Shown here: piece after piece, positions 1 to 11,177 of the stretch
Layout: the number at the start of each line of letters is the position of its first letter
Numbering within the stretch: position 1 is the stretch's first letter
Assembly (NCBI GenBank): GCA_951799405.1
Contig: OX637334.1
Location: 8,370,001 to 8,434,000 of the forward strand
Source: Agapetus fuscipes
Taxonomy: Eukaryota; Arthropoda; Insecta; Trichoptera; Glossosomatidae
DNA: 64,000 nt
Direction of reading: 5' to 3'
Notes under the pieces: generated by a model
Database searches by the model: none
Told to the model about the DNA's origin: nothing
The model's input: only the letters and a program-made list of their open reading frames with translations
Position numbers and translations under genes: made by a program

Positions 1-29
1 ATAAACCAATAAAGTTTCCTTAATTTGCA

Positions 30-62
30 ATCCTGCAAAATCTCTGGCCACCCCTAGTGAAA
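30..62 (+). repeat. LINE-a 3' end fragment
   Basis: The words CTCTGGCCACCCCTAG match the last codons and 3' end of the LINE-a copy at 20849-21102. Only the extreme 3' end is present, as expected of a 5'-truncated retrotransposon insertion. Confidence 0.35.
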
Positions 63-109
63 TCTTCACAGCGGTTGCTTCACAAGTTGCGGTATATTTA
101 TAATTTGTT

Positions 110-228
110 CCTTGACTAATGGGTTGGTATGAGACGGACCTCACATGCTGTATAATCTTGTTTCACTTTTGTCAATGCCACCCCAGTTTCAGGGAACGCC
201 AGCAGGAGTGCAAAGTTGATGTCATGCA
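110..228 (+). repeat. RepA copy, 3'-truncated and diverged
   Basis: Begins with a RepA-like TTCCTTGACTAATGGGTTGG and keeps the middle words around TTTCAGGGAA. It lacks the usual 3' half and tail. Confidence 0.55.
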
Positions 229-257
229 TATACCTCCCACCTGGACCTCCTAGAACG

Positions 258-410
258 CTGCGCGCATAGTGCAATTTCTTAAAATTTACAAATAGTTACT
301 GAAGGGGTGACATATGGCGTTTTGTTATTTTTACAGGTAAGAGTTAAGCGCTACGCCAACTTCTTTACTTGAAGTGAGAGCTTCCCAGCTATTTACTTAT
401 CTTGGTTTTA
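258..410 (-). repeat. RepB SINE body, headless
   Basis: Matches the body of the RepB copies at 12238-12567 and 41118-41447, including the TTTTTACAGGTAAG word and the following GAAGTGAGAG CTTCCCAGCT stretch. The tRNA-like head is missing. Confidence 0.5.
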
Positions 411-1440
411 AATCACACCTCTCAATAATACTCTCAAATGAGCCTATCTTACATGACGTCACATTTGACAATGCAGAGATCTATTTAGATTGATAGTAGG
501 CATCGCTCTACCACAGTGCTAGCGGTAAAAGCTGCGTTCACATTTTTTTAATTAACCAGCGTGTTTGACATTTTTATCATTCAGACTTCAATACAAATAC
601 AATTTTCCACCACAAGAATTTGTGTAATGCGCGATACGATCTTTTCACCCGAGGCCGTGCATACATACAAACATACGTAAAGTGAATTTATTGTATTGTT
701 TTGTTCAACATTAATTTATTTATTTCTTCTCAGATGTCAGACTTTCGCTTCTTGACTCTTATATTAAATTAATTGGACGTTTTCTTTCCACACATAGATG
801 CAAGTGAAGAAACTAATTAAAATGGTAGTCTAATGATATTTTACTTTGTACCTTAAGATAATTCGTTGATTTTAATATGTATTTCTTTTAAAATCCGAAT
901 GTGAACATGTTGAAAAAGGGCTAACAGCGGTAGACCTTTTATGCAATATACTTTAATTAGACATTCACAATAGAGGTCTAGACCCTTGAAGGTCCTTTTA
1001 GAACCGTATAAAATCGGGCTGTAACAACAATTCACTCTAGAGTCGAGATACTCCACACAAAATATCATGGTGGTGTTTACGAATGTGTAAGTTCACGCCT
1101 ACGTGTTTTTATGTTTTGTGTATAAACGTCAGTGTTTGACACTTTGAACTGTTGGCACTTCTGGTACTCTCTAGAAACTTCTATTCCAGAGGTGTCTCGT
1201 ATGGTCTGGAACACGTGAGATTAGGCCATTGGTCATATAAAAAATACGGGCGGTGGTTTTGTGAAGAATCAGTGACCTTTTGATACCCGAGCCGCGAAGC
1301 CATCAATACAGAAGTTACAAAATGAACCACATGTAATCGATTTGTTAAAAAATAAATACTGTTAAATAAATTCAACTGCAATTTTATTAAAAGTTAATCC
1401 GAAATAAATCATCACAATATATTAATATGTCTGTTCTTGT
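411..1440. other. Unique AT-rich stretch
   Basis: No recognisable gene or repeat. Two short minus-strand open frames (853-1068 and 1181-1381) have no recognisable motif and look like chance. Confidence 0.5.
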
Positions 1441-1568
1441 CTAGTCTGGTCGATACATAACTTGATAGATTTATTGCGCTCAAAGCAAAAAGACTAGGGT
1501 TCCATACCAGGTAATTGTATTACAAAAGATTTCCTGTTTCGGTGTTTCTTTCACACTCAAAATTGAAA
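1441..1568 (+). repeat. RepB SINE, degenerate
   Basis: Follows the RepB order: GGTCGATA head, a decayed tRNA-like region, then GATTTCCTGTTTCGGTGTTT, which is the best preserved RepB word. Both pol III boxes are decayed. Confidence 0.45.
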
Positions 1569-2169
1569 TAATAATATACTTTTATACAACGCATATTGTG
1601 ACCACAGTCACCTCAAAGGCGCTTGGTGCTACTCATCAAACAGGAAGGTCATGATATTTCACTTAAAGTTTTCCTCCGTAATAAAACTACTTCTGGCAAG
1701 GTTTGCTACACCATCAGATATCTCGTTACATTAATGTCAATTTTAATTTGTAAATATGTCAAACGACCATAGATACAGTTAAAATTAAATTTCAGCCGTA
1801 TTATGTTGGTCGTACTTTACATGTTTTCAAAAGAAATTCCGTCTTTCCATAATCGAATAAAACTTCTTTGTTATATTTTGAGCTATTCTTCCTTCATGAA
1901 AGGGTTGTTACAAGTGTTAAGACCTCCAAGGGGATAATTGGTTAATTAAGGTAGCATAAAATGACGTATAAAAGATGTAAACTCTGTTTTTGTCTGACAA
2001 AAAAATTATGAGAACAGTAAGATGGAAAACCTCAACTTTTCCACAAAAAAATGTTGCCCCCCTTATCTACGAAAATAAATAGACCAATACTACTTTTCGA
2101 GGATTAAAACGTAATAACATAAAAAAAAAACACTTAAAAATCTTTGATTGATTGATTGACATTTGAGAT
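1569..2169. other. AT-rich stretch with one TATA-like word
   Basis: No gene recognised. TATAAAAG at 1967-1974 is not followed by an open frame of note. A short stretch near 1618 (AAAGGCGCTTGG) faintly resembles RepG. Confidence 0.35.
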
Positions 2170-2327
2170 TCATATTTTTGCCCGTACACATGCTTCATGA
2201 CGTGTAAGTATTTATAAAAGAAAAACCCATATCTAAAATTTACATAAATTCTACAGCTTTTGCCAAGTGAACCAATTTATACAGTAGTAGTGGTCAGCCT
2301 CATGCCAACCTACAATTCAAGGAACAA
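2170..2327 (-). repeat. RepA copy, degenerate
   Basis: Read on the minus strand it starts with GTTGGCATGAGGCTGACC and includes TTCACTTGGCAAAAG. The 3' tail is lost. Confidence 0.6.
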
Positions 2328-2861
2328 TAAAATCAGACATGTTAAAACCAATAACGAGTACCTACTTAAAAATAGTTATCTTGTATCTTTTGAATTTTAA
2401 ATGAAACATAACAAGATTTTTTCAATTCAAAAAAAGTAGTAAAAACACAACACCTTCTCTTTTCGGTGCATCGGCTTCATAATGTGCGAGAAGAGGATGT
2501 GTATATCATGTCTCTTTATGATTTACAGCAATGGCAACCGGCCCACATTTTGGCTCGGGGCTATAAGGCCATGATTGGCTCCACCGAGAGCCTCGCGTGT
2601 TTATCTGGTTGCCATGGTTTCAATTTTAGCCAAATAAAACAATCTTTTATAGGATCTTCATGATCATGAAACATTTTAATAATCAATCTGGATCTGAAGC
2701 AAAGTCTTATAAAACGCTTTGTTATGGGACGACGGAATCCTTAAAAAATTATATCCACCTTGCCTCAATGTTGCCATCAGTAGTGGAGTACTGAGAGTAG
2801 TTAATAAAGTCCTTCTTAAAAATCCTTGATTTTCGGGAATCCATTTTTTTTATTTAATATG
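2328..2861. other. Stretch with a GC-richer core near 2460-2660
   Basis: A 65-codon + frame spans 2466-2663 and I do not recognise its product. The same core holds CTATAAGG and ATTGGC words within about 20 bases, so it could be a promoter fragment, a decayed exon or chance. Confidence 0.2.
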
Positions 2862-3112
2862 ATAATTCCTTAGTTGGTATGAAGCTGACCCCTCACACTG
2901 AAAAAAATGGTTCACTTTGCCAATGTCACCTCTATTTCACGGAATGTCGCCAAAAGTTGTAGAGTTTATGTTCATTTGAGGTTTGGATTTTAATTTTTAA
3001 GTACACAAAAGTACAACATTTGTGAATGCGACCTTACACGTGTCTGTTGGTGGGCCTGCATTTCATTTGGATGTATCTTTGCAATCTGCGATTATGGATT
3101 ATAAATTATAGG
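2862..3112 (+). repeat. RepA copy, near full length
   Basis: Starts near TTCCTTAGTTGGTATGAAGC, contains AAAATGGTTCACTTTGCCAA, and ends in a GATTATGGATTATA-type tail. Confidence 0.75.
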
Positions 3113-3574
3113 TGACGTCACATGCCAATACTTTACATGCTTTCGAATGTAGGGACCTCATTTCGTGAATTCTGGAGAATATTCCACAGGATTCTTTATT
3201 TTTTACAAGAAATCCTGCGGAAGATTCTCGAGTAAAATATTTTTTTTACACAAAATATCTATTCAGTCATATTCAGTGACATATGTAGATACAACAAATA
3301 AAGCCTCCATATGGGTATAGTGTGGACAGAAACATTTAACATGGCACTTAGATGCTTTTTACGTTAATACAACTCAGTCGGAGCTTTTACAGCCACACAA
3401 AGCCTGTTTAGGATGACCTTCACATAACAAGCTAGGTCATCGGAGCTTTTACGCCTTAACCACAATGTAAACATGAAAAATTAGACGCGTGTGTCTAGAA
3501 AGACAACATGCTAGAGTGTTTTCTTTTTTGTAGAAAAAGTACAACTACAATAACTACGCTGTTTTTAACAGTCC
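3113..3574. other. Unique stretch
   Basis: Nothing gene-like. GGTCATCG and AGGATGACCT words near 3410-3440 form only loose short repeats. Confidence 0.4.
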
Positions 3575-3905
3575 GTGGTCAAGTGGTCAGCGCTTCCGAC
3601 TTGTTTAACTGAAATTGTGTATAAATGACAGCTGCATCCAGTCATGATCTTTTGATGTCGTCTGATCATCGTGAAGGAGTGCCACCCGAGGTATGATATT
3701 AGCTTCAGTAACATCGAACCATTTACTTTTAGAGTCATGAGCACGCCTCTGACCTAGAAGTTCTTGTTTTGTCGTGCCGTTGCTTTCACTTCACGGGAAG
3801 GCCTTCCGCCACTTGATTAAATATATAGCTTTGCATGAGCGTCCATGTGCTGTGGGTCCTTCTTACACATTCATACAGGACGGGTACGAGGAGGGTTTGA
3901 GCATA
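3575..3905 (+). repeat. RepD, weakly tRNA-headed SINE-like element
   Basis: The head GTCCGTGGTCAAGTGGTCAG resembles a tRNA A-box region; no convincing B box remains. The body carries CGCCTCTGACCTAGAAGTTC and CACGGGAAGGCCTTCCGCCA, both recurring on the opposite strand at 41510-41690. The end around ACAGGACGGG also matches that copy. Confidence 0.5.
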
Positions 3906-3917
3906 CTTGTATCTTCC

Positions 3918-4178
3918 AACCTTATCTCTAATCTATTCTAAGTGGCAAATATATGTAACATTGGGGATTCACATCGCATGCATTCTCACAAACACACACG
4001 TATACGTTCGCGCTTGTCGCATGTGAACCTACAACATAAAACCCCAAATCTTAAATGAACATACATACACCCTGGAACTCTTGCCGACCTTCCATCAAAC
4101 AGGGATGATATTGGCAAGGTGAACCATTTTCTACATTATGGGTGGTCAGCCGCATACCAACCTATAAATTAAGGAACA
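3918..4178 (-). repeat. RepA copy, near full length
   Basis: The tail side has AATCTATTCTAAGT; the 5' side ends at GGTTGGTATGCGGCTGACC on the minus strand. Internal words ATTCACATCGCATGC and GAACCATTTTCTAC are typical. Confidence 0.75.
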
Positions 4179-4234
4179 TTGACATTAAATTACATTTTTA
4201 CAATTATTCTTCTCTATATAATATCTTCCTCTAC

Positions 4235-4385
4235 TTCTTTTATCTTCCTCTATTACTTTTATCTTCACGAGGCCTCTACTCCACTAGTTACCCTTTTGGT
4301 CCATCTTTGGTCAATGCATCTGGCAACATGCCCTACCCTCGACCACATTAAATTGGCCACTATTTTAATAATGTCAATAATTCCC
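4235..4385 (-). repeat. LINE-b C-terminal relic
   Basis: On the minus strand, fragments in shifting frames resemble the GHVAR..RW..R conserved tail of RTE-type reverse transcriptases, parallel to 38720-38900. It is frameshifted and cannot code. Confidence 0.4.
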
Positions 4386-6061
4386 AATTTTTTGCGTATT
4401 ATTTATATTGTACAGAACTTTTATCTGGTTTGTAATTCAAAAAATGTGCTATACATTTTTTTCATATTCAAGAATATCTGTGGCAGAATCTGTCGGTTGG
4501 GAATGTTTATAAAACCGGCGTCTAATGATACACATTACTGTCTTTAATCCCTTAAATAATCTCTCTTTGTTCCTCATTATAATAATCATAACAATCTTAG
4601 TACTTCAAGCATACGACAAATGCATGGCTACCAAAACGCTCACTAGAGGTAATGCTTTAGTTTTACATACTTTTTTGTCATCTCCCTGGTTGTGTTTTAA
4701 TGTATTGTATTATACTTGCAGTGCGGGAGCTAGTATTTGCATTAATCGAACGTTCCCGATTGTGATTCCAGAATACCGATATCGTTAAAGCAATGCTCCC
4801 GTATGAGAACCACGATAAGATATTGCGTGGTTGCATTAATAAACAAAAAGTTAACAGAGAAGTAACAACTTGGACTAGTGCAGACTTAAATTGGAACGAC
4901 GCACGCGACGGTCGATTAACACATTTTTTTAAGTTAAGGAATAGATACATTTAAATACTTCTTCAACATGGTCTATCAATTTGGTATTTTGCTCATCTCT
5001 GTCTGCTTTTTTTGCTCATTATTTGTCTGTGTTCTGGAAGCTGCGAGACACGAGGATCAAATGATTTAAAAAAAAAAATTGAGTCTTTTATTGCGCTGTT
5101 TTATTCCTACAGATGCCTGTTTAGACGAAGACATTTGAGTGGTATATGTTTATTGAAATGAATATACTAAAGTTAATTACACAGTGTCTTACATAAAAAT
5201 GTTATTTTATATTATTTTGTTTAAAATCCTGACGTGATGGACTCAAACCGAATTCATATTAGGAATCAGGGTACCCAAATTAATTAAGAACACTCGTCAA
5301 AATCAAAACACCAAAAATCATGCCGGCCTGTGTAATAAATGCAATAAATGCACATTTGCTGTGTGAACCACTAAACGCTTACAAAAAACCTTTGTCACGA
5401 TATGTTTGTTACAAAATAATGTTTGTCACTATACCAAACACGTACGTTTACGTACGTACGGTACGTTTGTTACAATTATTTTTGTCTTCAGCCCACTTAC
5501 CGCGATTGCTTTAACAGTGCTTGTTTCTCCATCTTCGATGAGTTTCCTATATAGAACGTTTTTTAACTCAACATTTACACGTATCAGTGCGTTTTTGATG
5601 ATTATCAGACATAATAACGCTGCCATCTTTTATTGCGAATACGCCGCTGATTGTTTTGCAGATTGCTTGCTCTGCCTGCCTTCACAATGCCCTTACGCTC
5701 TTTACAAAATTTTATTTATGAAAAATATATGAAAACTGAAATAGAGACTTTATTGAACGTTTCACTCTGCATTATATTTAAATTAACGTTATAGTTAAGT
5801 TTTAATGTTTTGCTTTATTCTTGGAAAACTGGTCATTACTTTTCGCAAATTATGACAGACACAGCTGCCCCCCCCCCTCCCCCCCCCCTCCTGCTCATGC
5901 TGCGTCTGCTACCGCACTGCCCTAAAGGCAAAACACATGGATGACTATCTACTTACCATTACAATAGTATATTGTATACAAATTTGAAGAGCATCGGGTG
6001 TATGAAATATGTAAAAGAAATTTTACAATAGGTACTTTGATTATTCTGTAATCAATATCTA
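4386..6061. other. Long AT-rich stretch
   Basis: No gene recognised. Overlapping small frames at 4525-4950 and 5320-5732 on both strands have no domain signal. A CGTACG-rich palindromic run lies near 5449-5466, and a C-rich run (two blocks of nine or more C) near 5868-5890. Confidence 0.4.
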
Positions 6062-6298
6062 TTATCTAAGCTATAAAGATGCAATAACATTTAATATCTT
6101 CAATGCATACCCACAAGTTGAAACCTTTAAGTTCACGCTTACACATTTTATATTGGCACTTACCCAAAAACAAATCTCAAATGAACATGCACGGTACAGC
6201 TTATGCCCCCTTCCTTTAAAACAGGGATGACAATGGCAAAGTGAAGCAATTTGACAGTGCGGGGGATAAACCTCATATCAACTTAAAAGTCAAGTAAC
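6062..6298 (-). repeat. RepA copy
   Basis: Minus-strand order is preserved: TTGACTTTTAAGTTGATATG at the 5' side, then CTTCACTTTGCCATTG, and ATCTAAGCTATAAAG at the tail side. Confidence 0.65.
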
Positions 6299-6779
6299 TA
6301 ATATTATCACGGATGTCAAAAAAAAACTAATGCAATGCTGTTTTCAAAATATAAATTTCACACAAAAAAAACTTTTCAAAAGCATTACCTTTTCGATCTA
6401 TTAAAAAACAGGAACCATTTCAAAATAAAAAAAATAGGGTCTTAGAGCCCGTAATCGGGACATAAAAAAACGTTTTAACAGCCTCTCAGAAAGATCTATC
6501 TGGATAGATGTTTCACATGGTAAAATCTCTGGTAGAAACTAACCGTGGAGTGCCATAAAAGCCTATTAGAGTCTGTGGTACCTCAGGGATCTAAAATACG
6601 ACCCTTCCTTTCGATAAGTCTAGCACCCTAAATATTTTAAACTACCTAAGATCTGAGATACATCTTGAATGTGATCGCAGCGTACAGTGGAGGATTCAGG
6701 TGTGTAAAAGCTACGCTAATGCTAAGGGCTCTGAATAGAATTTTGCTTAATTTTTATTGGTATATACGTAGGTTAACTG
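6299..6779. other. Unique AT-rich stretch
   Basis: Nothing gene-like or repeat-like was recognised apart from A-runs. Confidence 0.4.
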
Positions 6780-6958
6780 TTTTGACTCAGTGGATTGTAT
6801 GAAATTGACTACCCGTATTGTAAAAATTGGATCAATCAATGTCACCTTCGTATTTTGTTTGTACACTTACTTTAATTTTAAGCGCTAACCACACATATCG
6901 GCTTGTGGGCTTTCATTTATGAAGAACCTTAAATGTTTATTTATCTTTGCTACTTGAA
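6780..6958 (+). repeat. RepA copy, strongly decayed
   Basis: TTTTGACTCAGTGGATTGTATG corresponds to the RepA start and CTTTGCTACTTGAAT to its end, but the middle has a large deletion. Confidence 0.4.
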
Positions 6959-7299
6959 TCAACTCATCCATTTATTCATTTTCTAAGCGTTTTTGGAAAG
7001 ACATTTCAGTCATTAATAAATATTAGTTAATTTTTTAATTCGTCAATGTTGGCATTGCTTTTTTTCATTTTAAGAAACAAAAACTTTTGTTTCTTGAACA
7101 AACGGTAATGTTAAAATAGAAGTTACATTATTTTCTACGTTGTGTTGTCAACGTAGCTAACATCTTGAGGAGACACTCTCTCTGCACGACGACTGAGGAT
7201 AAACTGATTTTGTACAACAAAAATTTCCACAAATCTATCGGGTTTTTTTAACTGTGTAATTATTATAATTGTGAATCCGTCAAACTACCGTAATTCCAA
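6959..7299. other. Unique AT-rich stretch
   Basis: No gene or repeat recognised. A local dyad of AAACAAAAAC and TTTTGTTTC lies near 7074-7095. Confidence 0.35.
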
Positions 7300-7556
7300 C
7301 TTAAGTCTACCTAATCTAATCTTATCTAAGTTGCAAAGATATGTAACATTGGGGATTCACATGACATGCATTCTCACTAGCAGACACGTACTTGCGCATG
7401 CCGCATGTGAACCTACAATATAAAAACCAAATCTCAAATGGACATACACTCTTCAACTCTTGCCGACCTTCCCTGAAACAGGGGGGACATTGGCAAAGTG
7501 AACCATTTTCTACAGCTTGGTTGGTCAGCCGCATACCAACGTTTAAGTCAAGGAAT
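7300..7556 (-). repeat. RepA copy, near full length
   Basis: Very close to the copy at 3918-4178: shared words include ACATTGGGGATTCACATG and GTGAACCATTTTCTACAG. The tail side is TCTAATCTTATCTAAG. Confidence 0.8.
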
Positions 7557-7659
7557 ATATACAACAAATAACATTTAGACATAAAATAATGGATAAACAA
7601 AATAAAAAATACAAAATTATATTTTAAAATTTACCATAAAATTGGAAAACATGAGAAAC

Positions 7660-7785
7660 CCTAGCCCTAGCCGCACCGCCATTTTTTTCTGTCCTTACAT
7701 ACTTCTTTCATTTCATCCAGAGTCATAACCTTTTTCATACAAGCTTTCCTTTTATTATGACTCTGGATATTCCATTCAAGTCTAA
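7660..7785 (-). repeat. LINE-a C-terminal fragment
   Basis: The minus strand keeps an open frame with EWNIQSHNKRKACMKKVM followed by LDEMKEVCKDRKKW and a stop. It is nearly identical to the end of the copy at 13751-14134, which suggests a recently active family with short, 5'-truncated insertions. Confidence 0.7.
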
Positions 7786-8239
7786 CAAACGTTCATTTAT
7801 CAAAGATTCTTTAAAAAAATATATTACTTTTTCAAATTATGTTCTTGTTTTGGTGAAATTCAAATCATACAAACTAATGTCATTTTCTTACACATATTTA
7901 AAAAAATAAAATCAACTGCCCTGGGCGCCAAAAGTCTCTTTACCTCCCTCGACTCGAGGGCATTATTAAAGGCCGCATTCTTGTTTAATGTACGCTGGGC
8001 GGCAAAAAACCGGACCTAGGGCTCGGGGCGGATGAGGCTTGAACCCAGGGCCGGCTACTCGCACGCGATGGGGCGGTGAACCAAAAATATTCGTGATTAA
8101 AGTCAGTAGCTAGGGTAAACTTTTTGTTTTTTCTTTTTTGAAAATCTTTATTTGTTCTGCGATGAAGAAGTATGTAGAAAGTATCATTATTCTTACCTGT
8201 ATGTGGATTCAAAAATACACAATTCATTAATATTATTAT
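7786..8239. other. Stretch with a GC-rich tRNA-like patch
   Basis: On the minus strand 7980-8090 contains CCCTGGGTTCAAGCC, a B-box-like word, inside a GC-rich patch with CGCCCAGCG. This may be the remnant of a different SINE. The rest is AT-rich without recognised content. Confidence 0.25.
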
Positions 8240-8700
8240 TTGTTGTAGGTTGGTATGAGGCTGACTATAAAAATGGTTCACTTGTGCCAATATCAATCTT
8301 TTTTCAAAGATATTCCGCGAGAGTTGCAGGGCTTATGTGCGCAACTTAAATGTGGTTCATTAAATAACAATAATAATATTAGGATGATTTATTTAGAGAG
8401 CATAGTTTTTGTGTGAGTCACACCTCAAGAGCCCTCTCCGAGCTTCGTCGTCTTTGTAGAAACCGCCAATTCTCAAAAAAGACCCAGTTGCTGTAAGGCT
8501 GGATGGACCTTTGGTAAAGGAATATTAATTTTTCACCAGTGAAGAGCATATTTGAAAATATAAATAGCATTTTTTGTGCTCCGCCGGGATTCCAACCCAC
8601 AACCTTCCATTTACGAGTCAAAAGTGTTAACCACTACGGACCGGTTAATGTTAATATACTCGTATCTTTTCAACTTATAGTTAAGATTATAGATTCTAAG
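8240..8700 (+). repeat. RepA copy split by a RepC insertion
   Basis: The 5' part (8240-8345) runs from TAGGTTGGTATGAGGCTGAC to GCAGGGCTTATGTG. The 3' end resumes at about 8646 with TTAATGTTAATATACTC and finishes with AACTTATAGTTAAGATTATAG. The interval between is RepC, so RepC landed in an older RepA. Confidence 0.6.
8366..8648 (-). repeat. RepC SINE, near full length
   Basis: On the minus strand the head is CGGTCCGTAGTGGTTAACAC (A-box region) and GGTTGGAATCCCGGCGGAGC (B-box region). The body contains AGACCCAGTTG reversed and the tail is TCCTAATATTATTATTG, a short repeat tail typical of SINEs. Confidence 0.75.
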
Positions 8701-9257
8701 CATTCCTTGATATATTTTTGTTCTTATTTGTCTTTGCTATTGAATTAAGGCATAAAAGTTCTTATTGATTAAATAAAGTCAACCAGTCATACTTCAATGA
8801 GATAGCCAATATATTGGCATACAGATCGATTGTTTTTTTTTTTTAATTTCTGTTCTCTCTCAATAAAATTGTTTTTTAACATACAGATTATATTTAAAAA
8901 AAAACCATCTAGAAATATCTGTATTTACACATAAAATTTTAATCTGGACGAATCAACAGCCCTGCGCACTCGAAACGTCAGGAGGCGTGCGCGAGCAACA
9001 CAATTATATATGGAAATGAGACTCTGCGCAGTCAACAGACGCATGCGCACACCAACTCGCGATCGCATCGCCATCTACCGCTACTGCGCATCAACCACCA
9101 TTAATTTGTACAGCCGGATTTGCATCAAATTCAGATAATGAAAATTGTTATTTTGGGCTCTTTGGTCTTAATGTTTCACCGCTAGCTGTGTGCGGCATAC
9201 CCCGAGTGGACCAATGTTGTATGTATCATAGTATATTTAACGATAATGTTTTATGTA
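8701..9257. other. Non-repetitive stretch with a TGCGCA-rich cluster
   Basis: Between 8960 and 9095 the core GCGCA or its reverse recurs at least five times, including CATGCGCAC and CTGCGCAGTC. Such words resemble NRF-1/Ewg-type sites (known in animals), but no transcript start or open frame is visible next to them. Confidence 0.25.
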
Positions 9258-9420
9258 TTTAGTGATGGTTTACTTTTGCCAAAATCACCCCGTTTCAGGA
9301 CAAGGGCACATGTGTTGCAAGATTTATATTCATGTGAGATTTTGTTTATTTTTAACTACATGTGCAGCATGTGTAAACGCGAGCTTACATTGTCTGCTTG
9401 AACTAACGTTTATACAATAG
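9258..9420 (+). repeat. RepA copy, partial
   Basis: Keeps ATGGTTTACTTTTGCCAAAA, TTCATGTGAGATTTTG and GCATGTGTAAACGCGAGC in RepA order; both ends are missing. Confidence 0.5.
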
Positions 9421-9507
9421 GTATTTGCAGCATTTCCAAATGTTCCAACAGTAGGCCCCATCTGAAGATGCAATGCACAGATGGCGGTGAAAGAAATTAT
9501 TTGATTT

Positions 9508-9650
9508 TAGGATAAATCATTTTGTGTGCATCACACGTCAAGATCACTTTGCATGCTTGTTCATCACTAGTCAGCGTCAATTTCACAAGTTAAACCCAGT
9601 TGTTGAATGAACCTTTTTGACCATTTTTTGGTGAAACTAATACTCGTAAA
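9508..9650 (-). repeat. RepC fragment, degenerate
   Basis: GGATAAATCATTTTGTGTGC and AAACCCAGTTGTTGAATG correspond to the RepC tail and body. The tRNA-like head is absent. Confidence 0.4.
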
Positions 9651-9987
9651 TTTAATAGGACTTTTTTTAAGGAATTCCTAGATTTCAGAGACTCTAGGGG
9701 TATATTTGAATGTTTGGTATGTTTGAATAAAGAATGTTTATTTATGTGCATTTTTTTAACAGGGCTACCAAAAAAAATTGTAACGAAATATTTCGTCTTT
9801 ATTTAAGTACGGTCTTAATTTTGATAAAATATAATTAAAAAAGCTAAAGTAATAATACTTACATAATAATAAAACGTAGTAGGTAAGTTTTTTATTTTCA
9901 ATTTATACTAAATTTATTTTTTGAACCCTTCATTTGATAATTGTCTGTTTTTTACATGGTTTAAACAATATATTTGTTAACTTTTTT
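9651..9987. other. AT-rich stretch
   Basis: No gene or repeat recognised. Confidence 0.35.
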
Positions 9988-10187
9988 GAATGCCATCCCT
10001 TTTACAGAAAAATGTGGCAAAGGTTGCAGGGCTTATGTTTATTACAGGTTTGGGTTTTTCTTTTGTAAGTACCTACCTATGCAGCAGTTAAAAACTCGAA
10101 ATTATACTCGCCTTCTGTGGGTATGAATTTAAAATTAAACTTACATATTAGTACATCTTTGCAACTTAGATTAAAGATAAAGATATA
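9988..10187 (+). repeat. RepA copy, 5'-truncated
   Basis: Starts inside the element at TTTGAATGCCATCCC, keeps GGTTGCAGGGCTTATG, and ends in CTTTGCAACTTAGATTAAAG followed by an AGATA tail. Confidence 0.6.
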
Positions 10188-10917
10188 TCGAAACAAAGAA
10201 AATGAAATTCCCTGTGATCCCATATATGTATATTATTTTCGAAAGAAATTATATACTGCCATTTTTCTTCTATTCGACCCTTAAGAATAGGTATATTCAA
10301 TTGAAAATCAATCCTTGTTGGGAAAGATATAAATAAAATTATGAAAATGTACTTACAAATGTAAATTTGAAACTACAATGTTTCAAATTAGTAAAAACAG
10401 AAAACCACTGACATAAATAAATGTATTACGCATTAAAGTCTCCAGTTTCCTATGCGTGGAGGCCTTGCGATATGTTGAAAGCCTGTTCCACGTGAGATCC
10501 CGCCTCGGATAAGCTCTCCGATTTGTCAGAGCCTTTTTTGCGCGTCCCCTGTATGGTCATTTCCGACATATCGTGACCAGCGACCGTACACAATATTGCT
10601 ACGTTTTTGTTCCCTCCATATAAATAATATGAAAACACTTGTGTTAACGATGAGACACATAAGTTGAACAATTGTTTTAACTGGTTATCCGATAAGCTAC
10701 ATTTTTTTAGTTGAATGAGGTCCGTATGTGAATTGACATTGACAAAATTGTGACATCATACGGCCGGGTTGCTAGGAAAAAAGGAAAACAAATAGTTTGT
10801 TATAGTTTGCTAAGAAATGTTGTCCCATACACATGTGACGTTTGCACGCGGAGAAACAAGTTCTAAATTCACAATTAAGTCCAAATGAGGGGATTGAGGT
10901 AAATCCAGCCCTCTTAC
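10188..10917. other. Stretch with an unrecognised minus-strand frame
   Basis: A 73-codon minus frame (10450-10671) sits in a slightly GC-richer patch. Its product has no motif I recognise. No flanking splice pair could be argued, so I do not call it a gene. Confidence 0.2.
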
Positions 10918-11177
10918 TATAATCTATAATCTATAATCTAAGCTGCAAGGATATGTAAGCATTTAAGGCTCATATGAAATGCATGCCCACAGACAGGCAC
11001 ATGTAGGTTCGCGCCTACACATTCTGCATGTGTGCATACAAATAAAGAAAACCTCACATGGACATAAACCTTGCAACTCCTGCCGCCGTTCCCTGAACCG
11101 GGGTGGCATTGGCAAAAGTGAACCGATTTTTACAGCACGGGTGGTCAGCCTCGTACCAACCTATCAGTCAAGGAGCA
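10918..11177 (-). repeat. RepA copy, full length with clear tail
   Basis: The tail is three near-perfect copies of ATAATCT on the + strand, i.e. a 7 bp tandem repeat at the RepA 3' end. The 5' side reads TTGACTGATAGGTTGGTACG on the minus strand. Confidence 0.8.

Noticed and set aside
1967..1974. TATA box TATAAAAG
   Set aside because: No open frame or initiator follows; expected by chance in AT-rich DNA.
5868..5892. C-rich run as a G-quadruplex or i-motif site
   Set aside because: Homopolymer-like runs of C with single T breaks are more simply explained as slippage; no other signal supports function.
10918..10945. Telomere-like or satellite repeat (ATAATCT units)
   Set aside because: Only three units, always at the RepA 3' end; it is the element's tail.
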